The notes beneath the pieces were generated by a model. That model saw only the letters and a program-made list of their open reading frames with translations, ran no database searches and was not told the origin of the DNA. Position numbers and translations under genes: made by a program. Shown piece by piece: positions 25,236 through 34,723 of a stretch of DNA of 64,000 nt (position 1 is the stretch's first letter; the number at the start of each line of letters is the position of its first letter). This DNA is from Acidobacteriota bacterium (GTDB taxonomy: Bacteria > Acidobacteriota > Terriglobia > Acidiferrales > UBA7541), in assembly GCA_003224055.1 (NCBI GenBank), contig QHYE01000033.1, positions 1-64,000 on the forward strand, given 5' to 3'.

Positions 25236-25649
25236 CTATTGTTCTGGCTCTCCCAACCTTGCTCCTGCCAGAAAATCAGCGCAAATCATCTCCAGGCAGT
25301 AACCCCTCGACTTGCTTGAGCCGAGCATCAACCCAGCAGTTTCGGGCGCCTGTTCGATTATAGGCAGCTGGCTCTTGTACACCTTGAAGTAAAGGATCTC
25401 GTGTGGCTCGGTCTCCTGCCCGGTCAAGTGCCGGTCGACTTCTTGCTTGAATTCCTCCCTGGGCATCGAGCTGGCCTTGTGCACCCAGGGTGCACAATTG
25501 AACCTCTGCCCTTCCGTCCGGGCCACCTTCACCAACTCTCGGGCTTTGGTCCATCTCATCAACCTTAGTTCCGGTTTCGCGATCTGCGGTAGATGGTCGT
25601 GGATCGCCATCAGGTAATAGGCTTCCCAAGAAGTTTCCGATCGCCTCAT
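25236..25649 (-). pseudogene. Conserved element protein, probably N-terminally decayed
   Basis: An open frame, credible from about residue 86 of its longest reading (around base 25637), with EELKQ-type helices, YYLMAIHDHLPQIAKPELRLM, FNCAPWVHKA, REEFKQEVDRHLTGQE and RGYCLEMICADFLAGA. This region looks conserved and helical, whereas the sequence further upstream (to 25892) reads like non-coding, Arg/Ser-rich translation. I recall this kind of protein next to HNH endonuclease genes but cannot name the family. No clear Shine-Dalgarno precedes the ATGs at 25649 or 25610. It is probably cut at its 5' end or in decay, consistent with an inactive integrated element. Confidence 0.45.
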
Positions 25650-25892
25650 ACGGTACGAGGCGCACTTGAGTCGTGAATTCGACAGAACCCTAACCCAGCT
25701 CGAACACTTGCAGCGGATGCGGTTGGGCCAACCGGTCCTGCCCAGACTCGAGGTTCGCCATTCGCTTTCCTGAGAATTAGCGGATGCGAATGAGTTAGGA
25801 GAACGCTCTCCACCACACTTTAAGTGGGCCGCAGTGAGCGCAGTATACCAACCTGCGACAAGGGAGCCAGGGCGCTTACGAAGGACGAGCAA

Positions 25893-26133
25893 TTCGAACC
25901 AGTAGAATAACTATTACTTAATATAATTAATAAATGCACACTAGAACACTGTTGCCCGAACAAGGACCAGATTCAACTATCGGTCTCCACAAGGACTAAA
26001 CTGCAAAACGAACTCCGGCAAGTCTTTTTAATTCAGAAACTTAGGTTTGGGGGGCGCCTTAACCCACAAGAATCCCCAAACGAATGATGTATGACACAGC
26101 TAGAATTCAGCAACATAGTTTTTCTAAAAGCAA
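25893..26133. other. AT-rich non-coding end of the integrated segment
   Basis: This 240-base stretch is visibly AT-richer than its surroundings and has no ORF of note on either strand. No integrase or transposase gene is seen. It ends at the duplicated tRNA 3' end, so it belongs to the inserted segment. Confidence 0.45.
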
Positions 26134-26169
26134 CCGTTGGTCATAGGTTTAAATCCTGGCGGGCCCACC
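26134..26169 (+). repeat. Duplicated tRNA 3' end: att site of an integrated element
   Basis: A 36-base stretch (32 of 36 identical) repeats 24900-24935, the part of tRNA-Ile from the anticodon stem to the CCA-adjacent end. Its acceptor half, CGGGCCC, pairs perfectly with the gene's GGGCCCG, better than the working copy's TGGGCTC, and it even carries the CCA. This suggests the original tRNA 3' end was displaced when an element integrated with its own compensating 3' end. The T-loop C-to-T change and A-to-C differences fit decay once function was lost. Confidence 0.75.
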
Positions 26170-26235
26170 AGTTTCTTGTGTCGCGGCGCGAAATGTTCTC
26201 TGCCGGCTCGTTCGTGTGAGTAGCAAGACCAGAGG

Positions 26236-28770
26236 CTAGCGCATAGCTTCGAAGATTTGCTTCGCGTCGCGCAGCCTATGCAGGACGCGTTCTTTTTCTT
26301 CAGGGGAATTCCAGTCCGGGTAGCGCGACGTTATATCCAGCACCCGATCGATCCATGCCGAGAAATATTTTGCGTCTTCGGGGGAGCGCGGTACTTTTCC
26401 GCCAACTGTCACGTAAATAGGGCTCGTGGTGGCATACGCATAGTGATCGAGAACCGGATACTCGGCCTTGTCGCTCGATGCGCGCAGCACGCACCATCCG
26501 CTCTCTTTTGCCGGGATTGCACCCATCATGTCCGCGGAATCTTTCGGTCCATCCAGCAAAAATGATTGCACCACTCGTCCGTTGCAAACGAGTTCGAGAT
26601 GATCCACGGGCACAATCGAGCGCAGCTTTGCCGTGAACGAAACGTCGTCCTGCGCACGGTCCAATTTCAGTTCGTCGCCGACGCGCTGACCGCCTAGCGT
26701 GAATTCGATCAGGGGCCCATTTGTTGCAAATGTCCGACCCTTCTTCAACGCTTCGAACCAAAGCTCGACACTCAATGGCCATTCCGGCACCCAGGCATAA
26801 ACGCGATCCATTCCCACTTGACCGCGAATCGGCGCCGCATAGTTGGTTGTGGCATCTGTCCCCGCGCCCGCCGGAATCCGAAATCCCAGATTCAGCAGCT
26901 TGTACCAAACTGCCGCTGTCGCTCGATGATCGCTGAATCCAACGATCTCCATGTAGTCCAGCTTTCCCAGCGCCACATCGATAGGGAGTTCATCCGTGAT
27001 CCGTTGCGGTGGATTCGCGAACGGGTCTGGAACTTCCTCAAATGGATGCACTGCGCCCACCAGCGCACCGTGAGCATGCGCCATGTCGTACGCATCCGCG
27101 TTCATCGGATACAAGCTCGCCGCAGCCGTATTCGGATACCCCGCATATCCTGGCAACATCAGGTGTTCTTTCAAGTGCAATATTCCTCGATGACCCCAAT
27201 AGCTGGTGTGAAATTCCTGTCCGTGAATCACCATCGCGCCAGGCTTGGACGCCGGGTCCAGACCTTTTCCGCCGTAGGCAATACCCGGGAATCTTTGTTC
27301 CTTGTTCACAACCAAGTCGTTCACCACTGCCAAGTCTTCGGCTTCGGCCTGCTGCACCAAGTGCGCCGGGGTGTTTTTATACGCTCCGCCGTAGTTCATG
27401 TGCACGTGCAGATCGCCGGAAATCCATCGTTCTGTGTCCTTGCCAAGCTGCCATTTCTGCCCGAGCTGAACGTGGACGATACGATTTGTGCCCGACGTTG
27501 TAGTCTCTTGCGCGGCTTGAAGGGGGCGCTCAAATCCGCTCATCACTTCCAAATGAAACTTTCCAGACGGCATCGTAACCGTGTCATCGCCGGCGGTATG
27601 AAAATAATGCGCCTCAAACGGCTGCTCCTTTCTGTCGAAGCCATCGTCCGCATGAATCCATCTCGCATTCGGCGCGAAAAAGCGTCCATCCTCGGAGGTA
27701 AGCGAAACTCGGGCAGGCGCGCGGTGGCCGTCGTGATCGGTCACGTGCAAAACGACGGTTATCGTCGGACCGAGGAAACGGCGCTCGTGTACTTCGATTC
27801 GGCGCTGCTCCGCGCCGGGGATCGTTTGCACCCACAACTCCGTGTTTTCACTTCGATTGGAAATGAACGCAAGTTGCTTCCCGTCGGGCGACCAGCGCAC
27901 GTTGGTTTCGTCCCAGTCGCCGTACGAAATGGGAAACGCATCACCGCCGTTTGCGGGCAGTACCCACAACTGGTGCCACTGCCGCCCTTGGTACGAGCTG
28001 TAGACCATGCGCGAGCCATCCGGCGAAAAATCCGGCCGCGCCCGCCAATTCGTTTCCTCGTAGTGAATTTCACGCGCCTCCGCTCCCGGTTCGGCTTTCA
28101 TGCGCCAGAAGCCGCCGGTACCGTGAATGTGCCCTTTGTTCGAGACGAACAGAATTTCCTGGCCGTCGCGCGTCCACACCGGACTGAGTTCCATGTCGAA
28201 CGCGCTGTAGTAATAGCGGGGAAGCGCGCTCTTTGTTTCTCCTGTCAGCCGCACGACGTTTTCCAGTCTTCCGTCGCGCACATCGGCCCGGAAAACGTGA
28301 AATCGCTTGTTATAGGAAGTCGAAACGAACACGACGCGCTTTCCATCCGGAGACCAGCGCGGCTCCACGTTCACGGCGCCCCCTCTGGTGAGTTGCTGCG
28401 TCTTTCCCGTTGCCAGGTCCAACAGCCAGAGGTCGATGGTATCTTTTTGATACGAAACGTACACGATGCTTTTTCCGTCCGGAGACCAGTCCGGCTGATA
28501 GTCGTATCCGGGACCGTCTGTCAGTTGCTGCGCGGTCTTTGAATCGATCTTCTGCCGCCACAGCGATCCCGCCATCGAATACGCCACTTCTTTGGAATCC
28601 GGCGACCACGCGACGCTGCTCGGCCCGCTGGTCAACTGCGGCAAATACATTTCGCGGTAGTAATAAGGATGCGGAAGGTCAATCTGCGACAGAACGGGCT
28701 TCCGCTGTGCCAACTCAGCCGGGTTAAGCGCGAAAGCCAGCAGAATCAGAGAGAATACCGTCTTCAGCAA
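26236..28770 (-). CDS. Beta-propeller (TolB/WD40-like) fused to CehA/McbA metallohydrolase
   Basis: An 844-residue exported protein (signal peptide MLKTVFSLILLAFALNPAEL). Residues about 45-330 are a propeller with WSPDG-type blades (55-59, 95-99, 139-143, 248-252, 293-297), as in TolB and PD40 proteins. Residues about 335-440 form a linker beta domain. Residues about 445-700 are a PHP-like metallohydrolase of the CehA/McbA type, with GDLHVHMNYGG (452-462) and later His/Asp in HGQEFHTS, FSDHRAT and GAGTDATTN. CehA acts on carbamate pesticides, but the substrate here is unknown. The minus-strand gene stands alone between the tRNA scar and a membrane-protein gene. Confidence 0.8.
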   Translation of the reverse strand: MLKTVFSLILLAFALNPAELAQRKPVLSQIDLPHPYYYREMYLPQLTSGPSSVAWSPDSKEVAYSMAGSLWRQKIDSKTAQQLTDGPGYDYQPDWSPDGKSIVYVSYQKDTIDLWLLDLATGKTQQLTRGGAVNVEPRWSPDGKRVVFVSTSYNKRFHVFRADVRDGRLENVVRLTGETKSALPRYYYSAFDMELSPVWTRDGQEILFVSNKGHIHGTGGFWRMKAEPGAEAREIHYEETNWRARPDFSPDGSRMVYSSYQGRQWHQLWVLPANGGDAFPISYGDWDETNVRWSPDGKQLAFISNRSENTELWVQTIPGAEQRRIEVHERRFLGPTITVVLHVTDHDGHRAPARVSLTSEDGRFFAPNARWIHADDGFDRKEQPFEAHYFHTAGDDTVTMPSGKFHLEVMSGFERPLQAAQETTTSGTNRIVHVQLGQKWQLGKDTERWISGDLHVHMNYGGAYKNTPAHLVQQAEAEDLAVVNDLVVNKEQRFPGIAYGGKGLDPASKPGAMVIHGQEFHTSYWGHRGILHLKEHLMLPGYAGYPNTAAASLYPMNADAYDMAHAHGALVGAVHPFEEVPDPFANPPQRITDELPIDVALGKLDYMEIVGFSDHRATAAVWYKLLNLGFRIPAGAGTDATTNYAAPIRGQVGMDRVYAWVPEWPLSVELWFEALKKGRTFATNGPLIEFTLGGQRVGDELKLDRAQDDVSFTAKLRSIVPVDHLELVCNGRVVQSFLLDGPKDSADMMGAIPAKESGWCVLRASSDKAEYPVLDHYAYATTSPIYVTVGGKVPRSPEDAKYFSAWIDRVLDITSRYPDWNSPEEKERVLHRLRDAKQIFEAMR

Positions 28771-28993
28771 GCGCGTCCTCCGGGCGTGTTCCTAGCAACG
28801 ATAACGCCGACTGGAGAAGTTATTCGACATGTCGCCACAAAGCAACGGTTCTTCACGTTCGCACGCATTGGCCTTGTTGGGAGCTTGAATTTTCATTGGA
28901 CTTTTGGAGCCATTTTGTTCGACAAATGCACTACACATCTAACCAGTTTCTCTGTTGGGGAATCTAAAGCATGCTCATTCTCAAGGATGGTTA
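28771..28993. other. Divergent intergenic region
   Basis: About 220 bases between the metallohydrolase start and the membrane-protein start. It contains the short palindrome CGACATGTCG (28827-28836) and no ORF that I believe. Promoters for both genes probably lie here. Confidence 0.3.
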
Positions 28994-29785
28994 ATGACCT
29001 CTCTATCAGCCGTGTTCGCCCGCTCCAAACCAGCGGTAGAATCGATTCTAGCGCTAGCGTTCCCGCTTTTGATTCTGCTCTCGTCCGGCTTTTGTTCGAC
29101 CGCTCACGCGCAAGACCATACCGCGCATGATATGCACGCGGCCATGTCCATGCCCATGGAAGAAGAAATGGATTCCGCAATGGCGGCGAAACTGCTGGCG
29201 GACAAGAGAGAAAGCGAATTCAATCATCATCTGGCCGGATTTTTTGTCGTACTAGCAGGACTTTTCATTTTGGCGGAAGCCGATATCCGCTACCGCTGGC
29301 CCTCGGTTCGCTACGCATGGCCTCTCTGCTTCATTCTTTCGGGGTTCTTTGTCCTGATTTGGAGCGACACCGAGCTCTGGCCCTTCGGCCCTCAGAGTTG
29401 GTATTACGGCCTCACTCATCATCTCGAGGTATTGCAGCATAAGATCTTTGCGGTTTTGCTTCTAGGGGTGGGCGTACTCGAATTGCAGCGTGCACGCGGC
29501 ATTTTGCGGGCACGCTGGTCCGGATGGATTTTTCCGCTTCTCGCGGTGGCAGGTTCTTCCCTGCTTTTTTTTCACGAGCACCAGGCGGGAATGCATGGTG
29601 CTCATCACTCAGCGGTCATGCAGCGAATCCAAGCGCAGCATTTCAGTTTTTCGATGGCGGGATTCGGGATTGGTCTTTCGAAGGGGCTGGCGGAAACCAA
29701 ATTCAAGTGGCAGCCATTTTTCGAGCGTCTCTTCCCGGCGCTGTTGATCGCGCTTGGAGCACTCTTGATGGTCTACGCGGAATAG
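28994..29785 (+). CDS. His/Met-rich membrane protein, possibly metal related
   Basis: A predicted 263-residue protein. A hydrophobic N-terminal segment ends in STAHAQ, followed by a His/Met-rich stretch (HTAHDMHAAMSMPMEEEMDSAM, split around 40-62) that could bind copper, and then about six hydrophobic helices with a second HEHQAGMHGAHH stretch near 200-212. The composition resembles copper-resistance membrane proteins, but no CopC/CopD motif is complete, so this is only a hint. ATG 28994 is chosen because AAGGATGG precedes it closely; longer readings lack a credible site. It is followed after 24 bases by the oppositely oriented molybdopterin gene. Confidence 0.7.
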   Translation: MTSLSAVFARSKPAVESILALAFPLLILLSSGFCSTAHAQDHTAHDMHAAMSMPMEEEMDSAMAAKLLADKRESEFNHHLAGFFVVLAGLFILAEADIRYRWPSVRYAWPLCFILSGFFVLIWSDTELWPFGPQSWYYGLTHHLEVLQHKIFAVLLLGVGVLELQRARGILRARWSGWIFPLLAVAGSSLLFFHEHQAGMHGAHHSAVMQRIQAQHFSFSMAGFGIGLSKGLAETKFKWQPFFERLFPALLIALGALLMVYAE

Positions 29786-29809
29786 TCCGGGTCGTCGTCC
29801 CGTGCCTTT

Positions 29810-32080
29810 TCAGGCCAGGCCAGCTTTTGAAAGGGGCAATTCTCGAATGCGCTTACCAGTAGCGGCGAAGATCGCGTTGCACAGCGCAGGCGCAAAGGGT
29901 GGCAGCCCCGGCTCGCCAATTCCCGCGGGCGGCGCTTCGCTCGGTACGATGTACACATTCGTTTCGCGCGGCGCTACGTTCATGCGCGCCATTTGGTAAG
30001 AGTCAAAGTTGGATTGGTCGATCACACCGTTGGTTGCCGTGATCTCTCCATAGAAAGCGAGGCTTGTCCCCATGGCCGCCGCGCCTTCAAATTGCTGCCG
30101 CGCCATCTCCGGGTTTACGACCGTGCCGGCGTCCAAAGCTGTGTCTACTCTCTTGATCTGCACTTGTCCGGCGTCGTTCACCTGCACCTGAACCACCGTC
30201 GCCACGTAGGTCAGGAAACTGCGGTGCATGGCCACTCCCATTCCGTAGCCATTTCCCGATTTCTGCTTTCCCCACCCGGCCTTTTCCGCTGCCAGCGTCA
30301 GCACTCGCCGGAACCGCCCGGTATCGATCGGATATTGCGCGTAGTCTCCATCATAGTTCGGGTAATCTTTAGCGATTTCGTTCTTGGGAATAATCCGGTC
30401 CGGCCCGAGCAGTTGCAGCAAGTATTCGACAGAATCCTTGCCCGCCGCATGAGCCAGCTCGTCGGCAAACGAATGAATGCCGAACGCGTGATAGACGTTG
30501 GCGACCGATCGGAACCAGCCGATTCGAACGTGCGCCGTCGCCGGCCCGTTCTCAGCGCGCAGATTCGCTACGGCAAACGGCACATCCGTGAAACCCAATC
30601 CCAGCTCGCCTGGGTCCGAATAGTTTGCGCCCGGGTCGAACGTCGATCCGATGGGCGGGAAAACCGTTCTCTGTAGCCAGGCAACGGGCTTTCCATCCGG
30701 CCCCAGCGCGGCCTTCATGTACATCGCTGCGACGGAGTGGTACACGTCAAACTTGATGTCGTCTTCGCGGCTCCAAATCACCTTTACAGGTTTCCCCGTC
30801 TTTTTCGAGAGCACTGCGGCTTCGACCGCGAAATCTGGGAACGACTTTCTGCCGAACGCGCCGCCCAGCAGCGTCACGTTGACCGTCACATCTTCCTTTT
30901 TCAAGCCCACGGCCTGCGCAATCGCATCCCGCGCGCCTTGGGGATTCTGCGTGGCCGCCCACGCTTCCACTTTTCCATCGCGGTACACGGCCAGCGCCGC
31001 CGGCGGCTCCATCGCAGCATGCGCCAGCATTGGCGCGTAGTATTCCGCCTCGATGAACTTTCCACCCTTCGCGAACTCCGCGTCCACGTTGCCGTTCTCT
31101 CTCACGACTTTGCCGGGTTTCCGCGCTGTCTCCTGCAACTCTTTCCTGTACGCGACCGAGTTCCAAACGCTGTGCGGACTCTTTTCCCACTCGATCTTCA
31201 GTTTTTTCCTGCCCTGCATCGCCGCCCACGTGTTGTCCGCCAAAACCGCGACGCCACCCAACGCCTGAAATCCAATGGGTGGCTTGAACGCATCGATCGT
31301 GGCTGTCTGCTTCACGCCGGCAACGCCCAAAGCCGCTTTGTCATCCAGGGACTTCACGCTGCTGCCGAACACCGGCGGATGGGCCACGCTTGCGTAAAGC
31401 ATCCCGTCCATGTGCGCATCCTGTCCGTAGGCGGCCTTCCCGGTGCACATGTCTTTCAAGTCGTAGCTAGCCGTGCCCTTTCCGATGTAGCGCCACTCGC
31501 TGCGGACTTTCAGCTTGACGTCTTCTTTTTTTGGCACTTCCAATTTCGCCGCGGCGGCTGCCAGCGCGCCGTAACCTAATTTCTTTCCTGATGGTTTGTG
31601 CACTACGGAATGCAGTTCCGTGGCGCAGTCCACCGCGGGCACGCCCCACTGCGCAGCAGCCGCTCGCACCAGCATCAACCGCGCCGTCGCCCCGGATTCG
31701 CGCAAAGTGTCAAAAAAGCTCCGCACGGAATGCGAGCCATCGGTATCCTGATCGCCGTATTTCTCATCACCGATCGCCTGGACAATTTTCACGCGCGCCC
31801 AGTCCGCATCCAGCTCGTCCGCAACGATACGCGGTAGCGCCGTGCGGCTACCGCTTCCCATCTCCGAACGATGCGCGATCACGTAGGCCGTCCCGTCCGT
31901 ATCAATCGCCAGGTAGACATTGGGGCGCAGCGGCGCCTTGGTCATCGCGTCGGATGCCCCCGCGCCCGACGCCGAGCCGAACATCTCTGCGGGCGCCCAC
32001 CGCACGCTCAGCACAAACGCTCCCGCGCCCAGCATGCCCTTCAGGAATCCACGACGACCTACATTTTCAATGTGTAACAT
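29810..32080 (-). CDS. Molybdopterin-binding oxidoreductase large subunit, IorB/xanthine dehydrogenase-like, Tat-exported
   Basis: A 756-residue subunit of the xanthine-dehydrogenase superfamily, closest to isoquinoline 1-oxidoreductase beta subunit and periplasmic aldehyde dehydrogenases. The N-terminus RRGFLKGMLGAGAFVLS is a twin-arginine signal. Molybdopterin-binding blocks include HRSEMGSGSR, GGAFGRKSFPDFAVEAAVLS (shortened) and the C-terminal GEPGLPPFAPALCNAIF. ATG 32080 follows GGAG 6 bases upstream; the longer reading has no site. The small [2Fe-2S] partner (IorA) is usually adjacent, but no such gene is in this window, so the electron acceptor is unknown. Confidence 0.86.
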   Translation of the reverse strand: MLHIENVGRRGFLKGMLGAGAFVLSVRWAPAEMFGSASGAGASDAMTKAPLRPNVYLAIDTDGTAYVIAHRSEMGSGSRTALPRIVADELDADWARVKIVQAIGDEKYGDQDTDGSHSVRSFFDTLRESGATARLMLVRAAAAQWGVPAVDCATELHSVVHKPSGKKLGYGALAAAAAKLEVPKKEDVKLKVRSEWRYIGKGTASYDLKDMCTGKAAYGQDAHMDGMLYASVAHPPVFGSSVKSLDDKAALGVAGVKQTATIDAFKPPIGFQALGGVAVLADNTWAAMQGRKKLKIEWEKSPHSVWNSVAYRKELQETARKPGKVVRENGNVDAEFAKGGKFIEAEYYAPMLAHAAMEPPAALAVYRDGKVEAWAATQNPQGARDAIAQAVGLKKEDVTVNVTLLGGAFGRKSFPDFAVEAAVLSKKTGKPVKVIWSREDDIKFDVYHSVAAMYMKAALGPDGKPVAWLQRTVFPPIGSTFDPGANYSDPGELGLGFTDVPFAVANLRAENGPATAHVRIGWFRSVANVYHAFGIHSFADELAHAAGKDSVEYLLQLLGPDRIIPKNEIAKDYPNYDGDYAQYPIDTGRFRRVLTLAAEKAGWGKQKSGNGYGMGVAMHRSFLTYVATVVQVQVNDAGQVQIKRVDTALDAGTVVNPEMARQQFEGAAAMGTSLAFYGEITATNGVIDQSNFDSYQMARMNVAPRETNVYIVPSEAPPAGIGEPGLPPFAPALCNAIFAATGKRIRELPLSKAGLA

Positions 32081-32228
32081 GGGACTCTCCGGATGGATGA
32101 AAATCGACGCAAAACCGTCGGATGTCAGGCTCCATCCTACCGCCATTCTTGTTTGTTGCAAGCCTGGAAGCGCGACGGTCGCTGCGCCAGCGCCGTGAAT
32201 CGTAAATCCAGCCAGGGTCGGCCGTTTA

Positions 32229-32756
32229 CTACTGCTCGGGCCAGGTCCCCAGGCCGCGGCGCAGGTCCACCAATTGCCCCAGGTGGTAGGAGTTGTGATC
32301 CGCCAGGATCAGCGCCTCACGAAGAATCGTCTGTCCATCGCCGTGCGGAATCTTCGCGAACAAGTCGATCCGTGGATTTTTCACCAGCTTGATCATTTCT
32401 TTCAGATCGTGCTGAAACTGATGCACGCAGTTGTCCCACGCCGAAGCATCCGGCGGCACCGGGGTCTTCGGCCAGTAACCATCGGGAAAACCGGGCGACT
32501 TGTGCTTTGGGTTACGGCTGAACTCCAGGATGTCCCACTGGGCAAGCCTCGCGTGCTCCAACAACTGCCAGCCGGAATGCGGCAAACTTTCGACGAATGC
32601 GCCCCGTTTCGCCTCGGGAAAACCATCAATCGCGTCCATAAAGTGAACGTGCGCACCCCCGCCCTTCAAAAGGGTGACAAGATGTTCGCGCAGCGCCCGA
32701 TCGCGGTCTCCTACAGCACTCTTCCTTTTCGTGGTCTTTTTTGTTTTCTTCTTCAC
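32229..32756 (-). CDS. DinB-family protein
   Basis: A 175-residue protein of the DinB/YfiT-like four-helix-bundle family. Metal-ligand histidines are seen in [10 protein letters not shown] and near the C-terminus in DHNSYHLGQ. Members include thiol transferases and DNA-damage-induced proteins of unknown activity. It starts with GTG 32756, only 9 bases after the methyltransferase stop codon, so the two are probably co-transcribed. The Lys/Thr-rich N-terminus ([11 protein letters not shown]) is unusual for the family. Confidence 0.85.
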   Translation of the reverse strand: MKKKTKKTTKRKSAVGDRDRALREHLVTLLKGGGAHVHFMDAIDGFPEAKRGAFVESLPHSGWQLLEHARLAQWDILEFSRNPKHKSPGFPDGYWPKTPVPPDASAWDNCVHQFQHDLKEMIKLVKNPRIDLFAKIPHGDGQTILREALILADHNSYHLGQLVDLRRGLGTWPEQ

Positions 32757-32765
32757 GCTCGTTTC

Positions 32766-33788
32766 CTACTTTTCTGAGAGGAGCACCTGTTGCGGCATGT
32801 CTGGAACAGGATGCAGCGTCGTTTTCACAAACCCAGCGTTGCAGAACATTTTCTCATATTCCGCAAGCGTATACGCGTCGCCGGCGTCGGTATTAGCGAG
32901 CATGATGAGGCTGAACGCGGCGGACATCGGCGGCGTCACGCGGTCTTCGTTTGGCACGAATTCCAAAGTGATGGCCTTGCCGCCGGGACGCAGCGCTGCA
33001 TGAACACGGCGCATTAGCTTCTCGCAAGTGGGAATGTCAAAGTGGTGAAAAATGTTCGTCAGTAACACCACATCGTAGCCCTCGCCGAGGTCTGCCTCAA
33101 ACGCGCTTCCTGGCCGGAAAGATACGCGATCGGCCACGCCGGCTGCCGCCGCATTTTCCTTCGCGACTGCGAGTACTGGCGCCCAGTCCACCGCCGTGAC
33201 TTGCGCATTCGGATTCAGCTTCGCGATGCTAATTCCAAACATCCCGTGTCCTGCCGCGATGTCCAACACCTTGCAGACTTTTCCTTCTTTTGCGCCCGAA
33301 AGCTCTGCGATGAACCCGGCCGACACGGTCGTCAACGGAGCCATGCTCCTTGCAAACGTCACCCAGAAATCGTCGTTCGGCTTGGTATTGTCTCCTTGCG
33401 CAACGGTTGTTCCGCCCTTCTTCACCGATTCCGTCAAGGCGTCGAAATTTTTCTTGTGAGTTTCGCTCGCGAGGAAATTCGCCAGCGTCCCCATATAAGC
33501 AGGCGAATGCCGGTTCAAGAAAATTGCGGACTCCTGCGTGAGCGCGAAGCGATCCTCGGTCTTGGTCAGGAAGCCCTGGATCGTCAGGTAGTCGCACAGA
33601 ATACGCACGCCTCGTTCCGCTGCGTTCACTCGTTGCGCAATGACGTTCGTCCGGTTTGCGCCGTCAGCGATCGCCGTGAAGATGTCCAGCTCAATCGCGG
33701 CTTTAAGGGCAGCCGAGTTTTGAAACGCGGTAAGCACGCCGAAGATGTGCTCCGGCGAGGGCCGTTGGGACTGGGATGGTGTTGCCAT
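32766..33788 (-). CDS. O-methyltransferase, acetylserotonin/plant-type (methyltransferase 2)
   Basis: A 340-residue SAM-dependent methyltransferase. An N-terminal winged-helix dimerisation domain (about 10-95; LKAAIELDIFTAIADG, then GVRILCDYLTIQGFL) is followed by the catalytic Rossmann domain with motif I VLDIAAGHG (174-182), DWAP and the NIFHHFD block near 245. The late motif ALRPGGKAITLE is also present. It resembles small-molecule O-methyltransferases such as those acting on hydroxylated aromatics; the substrate is unknown. AAGGAG lies 10 bases before the ATG at 33788. It is upstream of dinB. Confidence 0.86.
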   Translation of the reverse strand: MATPSQSQRPSPEHIFGVLTAFQNSAALKAAIELDIFTAIADGANRTNVIAQRVNAAERGVRILCDYLTIQGFLTKTEDRFALTQESAIFLNRHSPAYMGTLANFLASETHKKNFDALTESVKKGGTTVAQGDNTKPNDDFWVTFARSMAPLTTVSAGFIAELSGAKEGKVCKVLDIAAGHGMFGISIAKLNPNAQVTAVDWAPVLAVAKENAAAAGVADRVSFRPGSAFEADLGEGYDVVLLTNIFHHFDIPTCEKLMRRVHAALRPGGKAITLEFVPNEDRVTPPMSAAFSLIMLANTDAGDAYTLAEYEKMFCNAGFVKTTLHPVPDMPQQVLLSEK

Positions 33789-33948
33789 GGTTTTGTAACT
33801 CCTTGTCTGGATCGCAGAATGTGCGGACTCATTCTAGCGGAGGTGCCCTGGGATTGAAACCACTGTTGGACTCCCCGTCCAAAGCAATTGCCCTGCAGCC
33901 CGCTACGCTGGCATACTTTCACTCCCCGCAATCGACAAGAGGCAATGG

Positions 33949-34680
33949 ATGAAACGCGAATACCACCGCTGGCACTCTCCGCGGCTCGGCATCGAGCTCG
34001 GTGTGGTCGTCTATGGCCATTACGGTCCGCCGCTGCTGGGCTTTCCCACCAGTGCTGGCGACGAGATGGAGCTCGAAGGCCAGAGTATGGTCGGGGCCCT
34101 CGCAGATTTCATTGACGCTGGAAGAGTAAAATTCTTCACCATCAATTCCATCAATGGCCTCAGCTTTTACAATAAAGGTGCGCATCCTCTTCATCGCAGC
34201 TACGTCCAGTCCGTTTTCGACTCCTATCTGCGTGAAGAAGTCGTTCCCTTCATCTGGAACAACTGCCAATCGCCAGGCATCGTCATCTCGACCATGGGCG
34301 CTTCCTTCGGCGCGTACCATGCTGCAAATTCGCTATTCAAGCACCCCGATGTCATCAAGCGCTGCTTTGCCATGTCCGGCGTTTACGACGTGAAAAACTT
34401 CATGGACGGCATGTACGACGACAATTTTTATTTCAACAACCCCGTCGATTACCTCGCCAATATGAGCGATCCCTGGTTCTACGAACAGATTGCTTCGTGC
34501 GACATTCACATCACCACCGGCACGGGCCAGTGGGAAAACAGCGGGCCAACCTACCGCCTCTCGGAAATTCTTTCCAGCAAGGGAATCCGCCACTCGCTCG
34601 ATAACTGGGGCCCCCAGGGCGGCCACGACTGGCCTTATTGGAAACACCAGATGCGCGAATACCTCTCCCAGCTTTTCTGA
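33949..34680 (+). CDS. Esterase-like alpha/beta hydrolase
   Basis: A 243-residue protein resembling the putative esterase group (esterase D-like). The nucleophile elbow is GASFG (Ser119, within STMGASFGAYHA) and a late His in GGHDWPYWK (about residue 225) suits the catalytic triad. A putative acid is in CDIHITTGTG but was not tested. No signal peptide. It is convergent with the M29-like gene and lies on the other strand of the ligase cluster, so its part in that pathway is a guess from proximity. Confidence 0.75.
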   Translation: MKREYHRWHSPRLGIELGVVVYGHYGPPLLGFPTSAGDEMELEGQSMVGALADFIDAGRVKFFTINSINGLSFYNKGAHPLHRSYVQSVFDSYLREEVVPFIWNNCQSPGIVISTMGASFGAYHAANSLFKHPDVIKRCFAMSGVYDVKNFMDGMYDDNFYFNNPVDYLANMSDPWFYEQIASCDIHITTGTGQWENSGPTYRLSEILSSKGIRHSLDNWGPQGGHDWPYWKHQMREYLSQLF

Positions 34681-34723
34681 ATGGAATCGTGCTTTGAGTT
34701 AGTTCCCGCGGACAAGGAGGACT

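Noticed and set aside
26134-26169. Second tRNA gene
   Set aside because: Only the anticodon-stem to CCA part is present, with no D-arm or 5' acceptor strand; it is better explained as a displaced 3' end.
26818-28542. Long plus-strand reading frame of about 574 codons opposite the metallohydrolase gene
   Set aside because: It is antisense to a gene with clear domains and motifs; its translation is Arg/His-rich with no recognisable family. It is a by-product of high-GC codon use.
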